A program made the translations under genes and the position numbers. From the NCBI RefSeq assembly GCF_014333585.1, contig NZ_JACSCW010000006.1, positions 1 to 64,000 of the forward strand: a DNA stretch of 64,000 bases, given 5' to 3'. How positions within the stretch are numbered: the stretch's first letter is position 1; each line of letters opens with the position of its first letter. The notes beneath the pieces are model-generated. The model ran no database searches, was not told the origin of the DNA, and was given only the letters and a program-made list of their open reading frames with translations. Of the stretch, positions 1 through 8,230 are shown one piece after another. Source of the stretch: Hymenobacter sp. BT188. GTDB lineage: Bacteria > Bacteroidota > Bacteroidia > Cytophagales > Hymenobacteraceae.

Positions 1-92
1 ACCCGGGCTACTCGGCCATCGGCCGCCTGCGCGGCTTAGCCGAATTGCGCGGCCTGGAACTGGGCATTTCGCGCAGCCTAGCAGCGGAATAA
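1..92 (+). CDS. 3' end of an unidentified gene (partial)
   Basis: A reading frame open from the left edge ends at TAA 90-92. The last 29 codons (from base 3) encode a Leu/Arg/Gly-rich tail beginning PGYSAIGRLRGLAELRG. Codon use and GC content fit the neighbouring host genes. I do not recognise the family from so short a piece. The next gene is on the opposite strand, so this is the end of a rightward unit. Confidence 0.45.
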   Translation, partial: PGYSAIGRLRGLAELRGLELGISRSLAAE

Positions 93-179
93 TCGCCTCC
101 CAAACGGTGTAGAGACGCAACACTTTGCGTTTCGTCGTTAGCTCCGCTGACCTCTGGTTGCTGATGTTGTTTCCGCCCT

Positions 180-261
180 GTCATCCTGACGAAGGAAGGA
201 CCTTATGGCAAGTGGAAGGATTCGTTCTTAGGTGAGGAGGTCCTTCCTTCGTCAGGATGAC
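180..261. repeat. REP-like intergenic palindrome
   Basis: A 24-bp arm at 180-203 is perfectly inverted at 238-261, with a 34-nt spacer. The arm begins GTCATCCTGACG. It lies between two convergent genes, and neither arm is followed by a clean T-tract, so it looks more like a dispersed REP-type element than a simple terminator. The palindrome at 5419-5511 has the same architecture and also starts with GTCAT. Confidence 0.7.
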
Positions 262-318
262 GGTAAAGTGGGTGATAGACAATTCTTGTTCTGACAACCA
301 ACTTTGCCCCCCGGCCAC

Positions 319-732
319 TTAGGCAGCAAAGTATCTATCCACTAACTCATCCGTTAGCTCCCGCGAGCCTATTTGTCCATTTTGGGCGGGTGGAAAAGCG
401 TTGCGGCAGAACCCAGCCTGGCGCTGGAAATCATACAGCGCGTGACTGGCACCATTGATGAGCAGTACGGCCGTGTTTTGGGCTTCATCCCAGAAGATTT
501 GGGCGGTTATGGGCATCTCCCGATCTTCAATATCGGCCACGTTGTAGATGTGAAGGGCATCAAGCAATTCCAACTCAGCATCATTGCGCAAAGCGTAGAA
601 GTAGCCGGTGGTGCCGTCGTCTTCAAATAGAACTTGAAAGTCGTTATTAGCCGCCGTGCTCCCTATCAGGCGGTTTTTCTCGCCGGGCTCTGGCTCTCCT
701 ACTCGGAATTTTTCTTCGACGCTTAAGATCAT
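319..732 (-). CDS. small DUF2251-like protein of unknown function
   Basis: Encodes 137 residues starting MILSVEEKFRVGEPEPGEK. The frame is open further upstream, but that part would run through the uvrA terminator and into uvrA, so the ATG at 732 is preferred. The central segment FEDDGTTGYFYAL and the following LLDALHIYNV resemble the DUF2251 family as I remember it; this is recall, not a search. There is no signal peptide or membrane segment, so the product is probably cytoplasmic. It follows uvrA on the same strand but a strong terminator separates them, so it probably has its own promoter. Function unknown. Confidence 0.7.
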   Translation of the reverse strand: MILSVEEKFRVGEPEPGEKNRLIGSTAANNDFQVLFEDDGTTGYFYALRNDAELELLDALHIYNVADIEDREMPITAQIFWDEAQNTAVLLINGASHALYDFQRQAGFCRNAFPPAQNGQIGSRELTDELVDRYFAA

Positions 733-740
733 AGTGCCAT

Positions 741-770
741 AAAAAAAGGAGCCGCTGGGTAGCGGCTCCT
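741..770 (-). terminator. intrinsic terminator of uvrA
   Basis: A perfect 10-bp stem (747-756 with 761-770) and a 4-nt loop. Read on the minus strand it is followed by seven T residues (complement of 741-747). It lies 31 nt past the uvrA stop codon. Confidence 0.88.
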
Positions 771-800
771 TCGTCTTACGAGAAATCTGGTTTGGTGGCG

Positions 801-3641
801 CTACACTTTGTCGGCCAGGAAACGGGCCGTGTGGTTGGTGTCTTTGAGTTTTACCATGTCCTCGGGCGTGCCTTCGAACAGTAAATGCCCCCCATTGAGG
901 CCACCTTCCGGACCGAGGTCGATGATCCAGTCGGCGCACTTGATGATGTCGACGTTGTGCTCGATGATTAGGACCGAGTTGCCTTGCTCGATCAGGGCGT
1001 TCAGGGCTTTGAGCAGCTTGTTGATGTCGTGGAAGTGCAGACCGGTGCTGGGCTCGTCGAAGATGAACAGGATCTTATCCTGCTGCAAGGTGGCGCCTTT
1101 GGTCAGGAAGGAAGCCAGCTTTACGCGCTGAGCCTCACCGCCCGAAAGCGTGTTCGCCGACTGCCCTAGGCGGATATAACCTAGCCCCACGTCGTCCAGC
1201 GGTCTGAGGCGTTCGGCTACTTTGGGCTGGCCTTTGAAGAACTCCACGGCATCGGCTACGGTCATGTCGAGCACGTCGTCGATGCCTTTATCCTGGAATT
1301 TCACGTCCAGAATGTCCTGCTTAAACTTGTGGCCGTTGCAGCTTTCGCAGGTCAGGTAGATGTCAGCCATAAACTGCATCTCAATCTTCACCTGGCCTTC
1401 GCCCTGGCACACTTCGCAGCGCCCACCTTCAATATTGAAGCTGAAGTGCGAAGGCTTTAAGCCCCGCGCTTTGGCCAGTGGCTGCTCCGAAAACAAGGTC
1501 CGAATAGCGTCGTAAGCCTTCACGTACGTCACCGGGTTGGAGCGCGAGGACTTGCCAATTGGGTTCTGATCGACAAATTCTACGTGCGTCACCTGCCCGT
1601 TTACGCCCATGAGGCGGTCAAACTTGCCGGTGGCCTCGCCAGCTCCGCCGCCGAGCTGCTTCATGAGGGCAGGGGCCAAGATGCGCTTTACCAGCGTCGA
1701 TTTGCCCGAGCCTGATACGCCCGTCACCACCGTCATCACGTTCAGCGGAAACTTCACGTTGACGTTTTTGAGGTTGTTTTCGCGGGCGCCAGTTATTTCC
1801 AGCGCGTTCCGCCAGGGGCGGCGCGAGGTGGGCACTTTCACCTCCATTTTGCCCCCCAGATACTGGCCGGTATAGGTTTTGGTGTCCTTGAGAATCTCGG
1901 GGTAAGTGCCCTGAAACATGAGGTTGCCGCCGCCCGACCCGGCTTCAGGACCAATGTCAATAATCTGGTCAGCCTGCTCCATCATCATCTCCTCGTGCTC
2001 CACCACAATCACGGTGTTGCCGAGTTTCTGCAAAGAGCGCAGTACGCCAATCAGCTGCTCCGCGTCTTTGGGGTGCAGGCCGATGCTGGGCTCATCCAGA
2101 ATATACATGGAGCCCACCAGCGCCGAACCCAGCGAGGTAGCCAGCGAAATACGCTGCGATTCGCCCCCCGAGAGCGTGCTACTCAGGCGATTGAGCGTGA
2201 GGTAGCCCAAGCCCACGCGGTGCAGGTAGCCCAGGCGGTTGGTTACCTCCGTTACGAGGCGCTCGGCCACTTTGGCGTCGTGCTCAGTTAGGGTTAGGTT
2301 GTTGAAAAACTCCAGGGCCTTGCTCACCGGCAGCAGCACCACGTCGGTGATGCTTTGGCCGTCGATCTTGACGTACTGGGCGTCTTTGCGCAGGCGGGTG
2401 CCGCGGCAATCGGGGCAGGTGGTACGGCCCCGGTAGCGGCTTTGCAGCACGCGGTACTGGATTTTGTGCGTCTGGGTGCTCACCCAGCGGAAGTAGGCGT
2501 CGAGGCCCTCAAAGTACTTATTGCCGTCCCAGAGCAAGCGGCGCTCGGCCTCGGTCAGCTCATTGTAGGGGCGATGAATGGGGAAATCGAAGCGGATGCC
2601 GTTTTTCAGCAAAGGCTTCAGCCATTCGCTCTGCTTGTCGGTGCGCCAGGGGGCAATTGCGCCCTCAAACACAGTCAGGTTTTGGTCGGGAATAACGAGG
2701 TCTTCGTCAATGCCCAGCACCGAGCCGAAGCCTTCGCAGGTCTGGCAGGCGCCGTAGGGGTTGTTGAAGCTGAAGAAGTTGACGCTTGGCTCCTCGAAGC
2801 TCATACCGTCCAGCTCGAAGCGGTCGGAGAAGGTGCGGGTTTCGTCGTCGAGGCGCACCAGGCAGGTGCCGTGGCCCTCGAAAAAGGCGGTTTGGACCGA
2901 GTCGGAGAGGCGGAACTGCAAATCTTCGTCGCCGGGCCGAATCACGGCGCGGTCAATCATGATGTGCACGGCGCCCTTCACTTCCGGCTTGCCTTCCCCA
3001 ATCAGGTCTTCGATGAACGACACTTCGCCGTCTTCGGTCACCACCCGCGAGTAACCTTTTTGCAGAAGCAAATCCAGCTCTTTGCTCATCTTCCGGCCTT
3101 CCTCGGAAGGAGTCAGCGGCGCCAGCAGCATCACGCGAGTACCATCGGGCAGCGTGAACAGAAAATCGACCACGTCGGCCACGGTATCCTTGCGCACCTG
3201 CTCGCCGCTCACGGGCGAAAACGTGCGACCTACGCGGGCAAACAGCAGCTTGAGGTAATCGTAAATCTCGGTGCTGGTGCCGACGGTGGAGCGGTTGTTC
3301 TTAATAGAAACCTTCTGCTCGATGGCAATAGCCGGCGAAATGCCCCGGATATAATCGACGTCGGGCTTGTCCATACGGCCCAAAAACTGGCGGGCGTAGC
3401 TGCTCAGGCTCTCCACGTACATGCGCTGACCTTCAGCGTACAACGTGTCAAACGCCAGGCTCGACTTGCCCGACCCCGACAGCCCCGTAACGACAATGAA
3501 CTTGTTGCGCGGCAGCGCTACGCTGAGGTTTTTGAGATTATGAACCCGGGCATTTTTAATCAGAATAAACTCGCGCGGATCAAGCGCGTCAATCGGGTCG
3601 TCCGCGGGGGCCGACACCTGGAGGGAAGCAGTTTTGGGCAT
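801..3641 (-). CDS. uvrA: UvrABC excinuclease subunit A
   Basis: DNA-damage recognition ATPase of nucleotide excision repair; 946 residues from the chosen ATG, close to the usual 940. It has two ABC modules: a first Walker A GLSGSGKSS near residue 53 and a second GVSGSGKST in the C-terminal half, each followed by an ABC signature (LSGGESQR, LSGGEAQR) and a Walker B/D-loop ending DEPS. Zinc-binding CxxC pairs are visible (CQTCEGFG with CPDCRGTR; CEVCQGEG with CESCNGHK). An in-frame upstream start exists at 3701, but a Bacteroidota -7 element at 3699-3706 lies on it, which favours ATG 3641. Single-gene unit ending at the terminator 741-770. Contains repeat-motif copies at 887, 1851 and 2163. 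Confidence 0.97.
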   Translation of the reverse strand: MPKTASLQVSAPADDPIDALDPREFILIKNARVHNLKNLSVALPRNKFIVVTGLSGSGKSSLAFDTLYAEGQRMYVESLSSYARQFLGRMDKPDVDYIRGISPAIAIEQKVSIKNNRSTVGTSTEIYDYLKLLFARVGRTFSPVSGEQVRKDTVADVVDFLFTLPDGTRVMLLAPLTPSEEGRKMSKELDLLLQKGYSRVVTEDGEVSFIEDLIGEGKPEVKGAVHIMIDRAVIRPGDEDLQFRLSDSVQTAFFEGHGTCLVRLDDETRTFSDRFELDGMSFEEPSVNFFSFNNPYGACQTCEGFGSVLGIDEDLVIPDQNLTVFEGAIAPWRTDKQSEWLKPLLKNGIRFDFPIHRPYNELTEAERRLLWDGNKYFEGLDAYFRWVSTQTHKIQYRVLQSRYRGRTTCPDCRGTRLRKDAQYVKIDGQSITDVVLLPVSKALEFFNNLTLTEHDAKVAERLVTEVTNRLGYLHRVGLGYLTLNRLSSTLSGGESQRISLATSLGSALVGSMYILDEPSIGLHPKDAEQLIGVLRSLQKLGNTVIVVEHEEMMMEQADQIIDIGPEAGSGGGNLMFQGTYPEILKDTKTYTGQYLGGKMEVKVPTSRRPWRNALEITGARENNLKNVNVKFPLNVMTVVTGVSGSGKSTLVKRILAPALMKQLGGGAGEATGKFDRLMGVNGQVTHVEFVDQNPIGKSSRSNPVTYVKAYDAIRTLFSEQPLAKARGLKPSHFSFNIEGGRCEVCQGEGQVKIEMQFMADIYLTCESCNGHKFKQDILDVKFQDKGIDDVLDMTVADAVEFFKGQPKVAERLRPLDDVGLGYIRLGQSANTLSGGEAQRVKLASFLTKGATLQQDKILFIFDEPSTGLHFHDINKLLKALNALIEQGNSVLIIEHNVDIIKCADWIIDLGPEGGLNGGHLLFEGTPEDMVKLKDTNHTARFLADKV

Positions 3642-3698
3642 AGGTAACGTAACAGCCGGCAGCGGGTGGAAGGTTTCGCCCACAGCGTTTTGAATTCG

Positions 3699-3706
3699 CA
3701 AAGGTA
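3699..3706 (-). promoter_or_regulatory. -7 promoter element of uvrA
   Basis: TACCTTTG on the minus strand matches the Bacteroidota -7 consensus TANNTTTG exactly, 58 nt upstream of the uvrA ATG. I see no clear -33 TTG at the expected spacing. Confidence 0.5.
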
Positions 3707-3894
3707 CGGCGGGGGTGGTTGGGTTGGTAACTGGGTGGTTACTTTGCGCAATGACTAGTTGATAGATGACTAGCCCAAGTTTACTGCTGTTGGTATGATT
3801 TGCTCTACTGTCTTGCGTACTAAAGGTATACTTATCGTACTTAGAGTATTCGTAATAGAAACGTTTAGTATCATGTTAATTTTTCACTTTTAAA

Positions 3895-4716
3895 ATGATT
3901 ACAAAAACAGACTTTACTTCAATTGAACAAGAAGTTATTGAAAGCTTAGAAGAAGCTTTTAGTTATTTAAAGACTCATTCTATAGACAACAGCTATATTC
4001 TTTTTTTGGCTGACGGCGAATACAAAGAAAAGTATAAAAAATCAAGTATAAAGTTAAATCCATTCACTATAGATAATATTGAAGACAGAGATAAAGACCA
4101 ATCAAGATTAAATTTTTTTATCAAATTTATGAATAGTTTTTATTCATTTTCTGATTCTATAAATCAGACAAAAGATAATGAATTTAGGCTTACTATGGAA
4201 CTCATGATTTACACTCATGTATGGGAAAGCAAATCTTATTTAAAACAATTATATCGACTTGCTTCTCTAATTGATGGAAAAAGTTATGAATGAAAAGTTG
4301 TAGTTCCTGAAAAAAGCAAGCATAATTATATTAGATCAGATGTACGGGATAAACTAGAACAGAAAAAATTAAAGTTAGCCACAGTGATTTCTAAAGGCTT
4401 CCATACGTCATTAAGAAATGCTTTCGCTCACTCAGAATACCATTTTACTAATCACGAATTGATAAAGCTTGACACTTACAAAGGTGAACCTTGGGATATA
4501 AAGGAGATATCTTATAATGATTGGACAAAACGTTTTGTATATTCTGCTTTATTGTCTTATCATTTTTTAAAATTTAGAGAAATCAAAAGAAAGACATTAC
4601 CTCAAGATTTTGGAGAAATTGAATATTTGATAAATCATCCAATAACTTTTACCAAATCATATAACACAAAAATTTATTATGATGCAGATTATGACAGATT
4701 TAGTTTCTATAAATAA
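3895..4716 (+). pseudogene. HEPN-like protein gene interrupted by an in-frame TGA
   Basis: A single frame of 273 codons is broken by TGA at 4291-4293 after 132 residues; reading resumes in the same frame with no indel and ends at 4714-4716. The downstream part carries LRNAFAHSEYHF, an R-x4-H arrangement typical of HEPN-fold proteins, many of which are toxin or defence RNases. The DNA is strikingly AT-rich beside its GC-rich neighbours and lacks the GCCCCCC repeat, which suggests recent transfer. TGG in place of TGA would restore the protein. No mobility gene or partner antitoxin is next to it. HEPN assignment is from the motif only. A sequencing error or recoding cannot be excluded. Confidence 0.65.
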
Positions 4717-4840
4717 AATACTACATGAGAAGCAAGATTATCCTCAGCTTAACTAAAGATATGCAAGCAAAATCAATGAATACCTATTGATGAAGTAATG
4801 CTCCCTAACTAACGAGTCTTAGGCTCAATTATCTTCTATT

Positions 4841-5350
4841 ATGCCCATCGAAGTCATAAATGCGGAAGTGACGCTGGAGAAATTTTCCGGCAAAGGTGGC
4901 TGGACGTATGCGCCCGTATCGGCGCCAGCGTCGTTTTCGGGCTCCAAGGGCTACTTCAGCACGCTGCTGGTGAGCGGGCACATCGATGCGTTTGAGTTAA
5001 CCAACGCTCACTTGATGTCCATGGGTCAGGGCCGGCTGTTTCTGCCGGTGAAGGCTGCTATTCGCAAGGAGTTAGGCAAGCAGGCAGGCGACGTGGTGCG
5101 GCTGGTGCTCTTCTGCCCCGATGAAGAGGCGCCGCTCACCGTATCCGCTGATGACTTTCGGGAGTGTCTGGCGGAGGTGACCGGCGCGCTGGAAGCCTAC
5201 GAGCGCCTGAGTGCCGAGCACCAACAAGCCTGGGTGGCGTGGGTAGCGGCCGCCGCCACCGATGAGCAAAAAGTAATTCGAGCTGAAGCTGCGTGCACGC
5301 GGCTGGCACATTTGCCCCCCAACACGAAAAGCTGCCTGCCGCCGACATAA
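4841..5350 (+). CDS. DUF1905 / YdeI-OmdA-associated family protein
   Basis: Encodes 169 residues. The N-terminal ~95 residues (FSGKGGWTYAPV, then SGHIDAFELTNAHLMSMGQGRLFLPVKAAIRKELGKQAGD) match the DUF1905 beta-barrel fold. The C-terminal ~60 residues (AYERLSAEHQQAWVAWVAAA) match the short helical region of YdeI/OmdA-associated proteins, which usually accompanies DUF1905. The family's biochemical role is not established. It has no signal peptide. It stands alone between the AT-rich island and a REP-like palindrome. A GCCCCCC copy lies near its end (5314) and another directly after the stop (5355). Confidence 0.85.
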   Translation: MPIEVINAEVTLEKFSGKGGWTYAPVSAPASFSGSKGYFSTLLVSGHIDAFELTNAHLMSMGQGRLFLPVKAAIRKELGKQAGDVVRLVLFCPDEEAPLTVSADDFRECLAEVTGALEAYERLSAEHQQAWVAWVAAAATDEQKVIRAEAACTRLAHLPPNTKSCLPPT

Positions 5351-5385
5351 AAAAGCCCCCCAGCGGTTGCTGAGGGTAGTGCTTT
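5351..5385 (+). terminator. probable terminator with a repeat-motif copy
   Basis: Directly after the stop codon, AAAAAAGCCCCCCAGC is followed by an imperfect complementary arm (GCTGAGGG, then GTGCTTTT). The CAGC/GCTG and CCC/GGG segments pair with one mismatch and the right side ends in a short T-tract. Confidence 0.45.
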
Positions 5386-5418
5386 TGCTCCTTGCAGTGC
5401 TCAGACAGTCACTAGGCG

Positions 5419-5511
5419 GTCATGCAGAGCGCAGCGAAGCATCTCGCTCGCGGTAGATAGGAATACTACTCTTACTAAACACGCGAGATGCTTCGCTCCG
5501 CTCTGCATGAC
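5419..5511. repeat. REP-like intergenic palindrome
   Basis: A 29-nt arm at 5419-5447 is inverted at 5483-5511 with one mismatch (C against G near the middle) and a 35-nt spacer. Arms start GTCATGCAGAGCG. It lies between two convergent genes, like the element at 180-261, but with a different arm sequence. Confidence 0.75.
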
Positions 5512-5550
5512 GTTCTAGTAATAATTGGAACAATCCCTCTAATAGCTTTC

Positions 5551-6219
5551 TTACTTCGCCAAAACCGGCGCTACCGCCTGGGTCCAGATTTCATAGCCGG
5601 TGCGGGTCATGTGCAGGCCATCTTCCAGGAATAGCTCGGGCCGGGGTTTTCCGTCGGCGCCTAGCATGGGCGGGCCCACATCCACGAAGCGCAGCCGCTT
5701 GGGATGCTTCTCTATGTATTGACGGATGAGGTTATTGGCATCCTGCATTTTGGGGTACATTTCCCAGCGCGCCAGGCTGGGCTTGATGGCAATAAAAACC
5801 AGTTCTGACTTAGGCAGCTTCTGGCGCATGAGCTTCTCAAACGCCCGAAACGAGGTGTACACTTCCTGGGGCGTGGCGCCGGCGGCTATGTCGTTGTCGC
5901 CTTCGTAGAGCACCACTTGCCGCGGCCGGTAGCGCACCACCAGTCTATCGAATAGCTGAATGGCATCGGGGAAGCGCGAGCCGCCGAAGCCACGGTTCAG
6001 CACTGGCTGATTGGGAAAATCGGTGTCCAGCGTTTCCCACATGCGAATAGAGGAGCTGCCGTAGAACAGAATGGAGGCGATGGGGGGCTTTTTGAGGCTG
6101 TCCTGGCGGGCAAACTGACGTAGCTCGGTCGTCCATTGGGCGGCGGGTGGCGCCGTTGTTTGGGCGTAGCCACTTAGCGCCAGCCACGACAGAAGCAGAA
6201 GAGTAAAACCAAATCGCAT
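5551..6219 (-). CDS. secreted SGNH/GDSL-type esterase
   Basis: Encodes 222 residues from ATG 6219, which begins a good signal peptide (MRFGFTLLLLSWLALSGYAQ); ATGs further upstream would precede it with polar residues. SGNH blocks are visible in order: the nucleophile serine in FYGSSSIRMW, the oxyanion Gly in NRGFGGSR, Asn in EGDNDIAAG, and the Asp-x2-His pair in LEDGLHMTRTGY. The product is probably a periplasmic or outer-membrane hydrolase of acyl or acetyl esters, possibly on polysaccharides; the substrate cannot be deduced. It is transcribed alone, convergent with the DUF1905 gene. Confidence 0.88.
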   Translation of the reverse strand: MRFGFTLLLLSWLALSGYAQTTAPPAAQWTTELRQFARQDSLKKPPIASILFYGSSSIRMWETLDTDFPNQPVLNRGFGGSRFPDAIQLFDRLVVRYRPRQVVLYEGDNDIAAGATPQEVYTSFRAFEKLMRQKLPKSELVFIAIKPSLARWEMYPKMQDANNLIRQYIEKHPKRLRFVDVGPPMLGADGKPRPELFLEDGLHMTRTGYEIWTQAVAPVLAK

Positions 6220-6503
6220 ATAGTGGGGTGTGAGCATGCTGAAGGGCAAAAACTAGAATTGCTGTATGATAAGATACTACCGAAACAGGTAACCAAAAGG
6301 CTTGGCGCGAGGCGCTAAATCATAAAGTCTGTCGTTCAACCTTAGAAATGCCCCCCAGCCGGCCGCGCTTTACTTACGCAAAGCCCGCCTTTGGCAGTGA
6401 TGAAGAACAGGCTTGTGAAGTAGCAAAATTTGCGGAACGTTATACTATTCTCATCCCTGGCTGGCGTTTTGCACCCACTGTAGCTATTCCTATCCCGCCG
6501 TAT

Positions 6504-7988
6504 ATGCGTTCTACCACCCCACTTCTGCTTTTCCTTCAACTGGCACTTGTTTGTAGTGCCTCCCTGCTCAGCGCCGCTCCCCTCCCAACCCTGGGGGGCA
6601 AATGGAGCGGCACCCTCAAAATACCGAGCGGTAAGCTGCTCCAACTTCAGATTGATATAACTGACACGAATGGAAAGCGCACAGCCAGCCTCGATATACC
6701 CACCCAAAACGCTCACGATATCGCCGTGGAGCGTGTAGAGGTTCGCGGCGACAGCCTGCATTTACAGGCCAGTGCCATTCGGGCCTCTTTTGCGGGTCGC
6801 ATAGCGCCCAACGGCGGCCTGATCACGGGCCGGTGGCGGCAGAACGGCGCACGGCTGCCCCTTCTGTTGCAACGCACCTCTACAGCCGTCGTAGCCGCAG
6901 CGGCTGCCGCGGCCCCGACCACGGTATCCACCAAATCGGCCGTAAGCAGCAAAAACGCCAAGCGCCCCCAAGAGCCCGCCGCGCCGTTTCCTTACCGTGA
7001 GGAGGAAGTTCGATTTGCCAATAAAGCCGCCGGTATTCAGTTCGGCGGCACCCTGACCTTGCCCCAAGGCGCCGGGCCATTTCCGGCCGTAGTGCTGCTC
7101 TCCGGCTCCGGCGCCCAAAACCGCGACCAGGCCGTGTTTGGCCACCGTCCCTTCTGGGTTGTTGCCGACTACCTCACCCGCCGCGGCATTGCCGTACTGC
7201 GCTTCGACGACCGCGGCGCGGGCCAGTCGGGGGGCAATTCGGCCACGGCCACGGCCGCCGACTACTCCACCGACGCCCAGGCCGCGCTGGACTTTCTGCG
7301 TACCCGTCGTGAGATAAATAGCAAAAGACTTGGACTGGTTGGCCACAGCGAAGGCGGTACGGCTGCCATTGCCGCCGCCAATAAAGCGCAAACCTCAAGC
7401 CCAAGCTTCTTGGTATTGCTGGCTACGCCCGGTGTGCTCGGACCGGAAGTAATTGTGCGGCAGACGCTGGATATCTCCCGCCTGAAAACCCATGACGCCA
7501 AGATTCTGGCCGGCGTAGAGCAGCGCCAGCGGGCTTTACTCAATATCGTGCAGCAGATCAGCGACAATAAGCACGCGCGGGCCCGCCTCATTCCGGCCAT
7601 GATTCCGCCTATTCCGCTGCCCCCTGAGCAGGCTGCCCAGATGCAAAAGCTAGCGGAGGATAAAGCCGCCATGATGACAACTCCCGCTTACCGCTTTATG
7701 CTGGAGGATAATCCGCCCAAAAACCTACGCACGATCAAGTGCCCGGTGCTGGCCCTCAATGGCTCCAAAGATCTGCTGGTAGCAGCCGAGCCTAATCTGA
7801 AGTCGATCGAGAAAGCCTTGAAAACCGGTGGCAACCGCGACGTAACAGTGCGGGAGTTATCGGGCTTAAACCACCTCTTTCAAACGGCTTCCACTGGTGC
7901 TGTAACCGAGTACGAGGGCATTACTGAGACCTTTTCCCCCACCGCCCTGCAAGCAATGGGCGACTGGATTGTGCAACGGGCTAGGTAA
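6504..7988 (+). CDS. secreted alpha/beta hydrolase (serine hydrolase)
   Basis: Encodes 494 residues. ATG 6504 starts a signal peptide (MRSTTPLLLFLQLALVCSAS); an ATG at 6348 is in frame but would bury it. Residues ~30-130 form a small beta-rich domain (LGGKWSGTLKIPSGKLLQL), then a low-complexity Ala/Pro linker, then an alpha/beta-hydrolase domain with GSGAQNRDQ, RRGIAVLRFDDRGAGQS, the nucleophile elbow GHSEGG (Ser282), the acid LALNGSKDLLV and the histidine LSGLNHLFQ. It probably hydrolyses peptides or esters in the periplasm (serine aminopeptidase-like family). The next gene is a paralogue of the same architecture, a tandem duplication. Confidence 0.88.
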   Translation: MRSTTPLLLFLQLALVCSASLLSAAPLPTLGGKWSGTLKIPSGKLLQLQIDITDTNGKRTASLDIPTQNAHDIAVERVEVRGDSLHLQASAIRASFAGRIAPNGGLITGRWRQNGARLPLLLQRTSTAVVAAAAAAAPTTVSTKSAVSSKNAKRPQEPAAPFPYREEEVRFANKAAGIQFGGTLTLPQGAGPFPAVVLLSGSGAQNRDQAVFGHRPFWVVADYLTRRGIAVLRFDDRGAGQSGGNSATATAADYSTDAQAALDFLRTRREINSKRLGLVGHSEGGTAAIAAANKAQTSSPSFLVLLATPGVLGPEVIVRQTLDISRLKTHDAKILAGVEQRQRALLNIVQQISDNKHARARLIPAMIPPIPLPPEQAAQMQKLAEDKAAMMTTPAYRFMLEDNPPKNLRTIKCPVLALNGSKDLLVAAEPNLKSIEKALKTGGNRDVTVRELSGLNHLFQTASTGAVTEYEGITETFSPTALQAMGDWIVQRAR

Positions 7989-8230
7989 GTCGTGGCTTGA
8001 CTATTAAAGCGTCAGCACTAGTCTTTGACGCCTGCCAAGTAAGTTATTATATTTTTCCAATACAAGGCTCCTACTATCTGAACGGCACACGAATTGTGCT
8101 AGTGCAAATATTTGTATTAAATTATCCCGAAATAGCTCTTAATTCTCTTCTACTCTTAATTATTCATGATTAAGAAGGTACGGCTACGTTTTCTTCCACG
8201 GACTTTAGGGATGTCACATATTTTAACTTT

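Noticed and set aside
2355..3647. Long open frame (430 codons) on the plus strand opposite uvrA
   Set aside because: The minus-strand frame encodes unmistakable UvrA motifs over the whole interval; the opposite frame is a shadow of GC-rich codons with no domain.
6762..7404. Large antisense frames over the first hydrolase gene
   Set aside because: They overlap a gene with a complete catalytic triad; composition is Gly/Arg/Ala-rich, as expected for antisense of GC-rich DNA.
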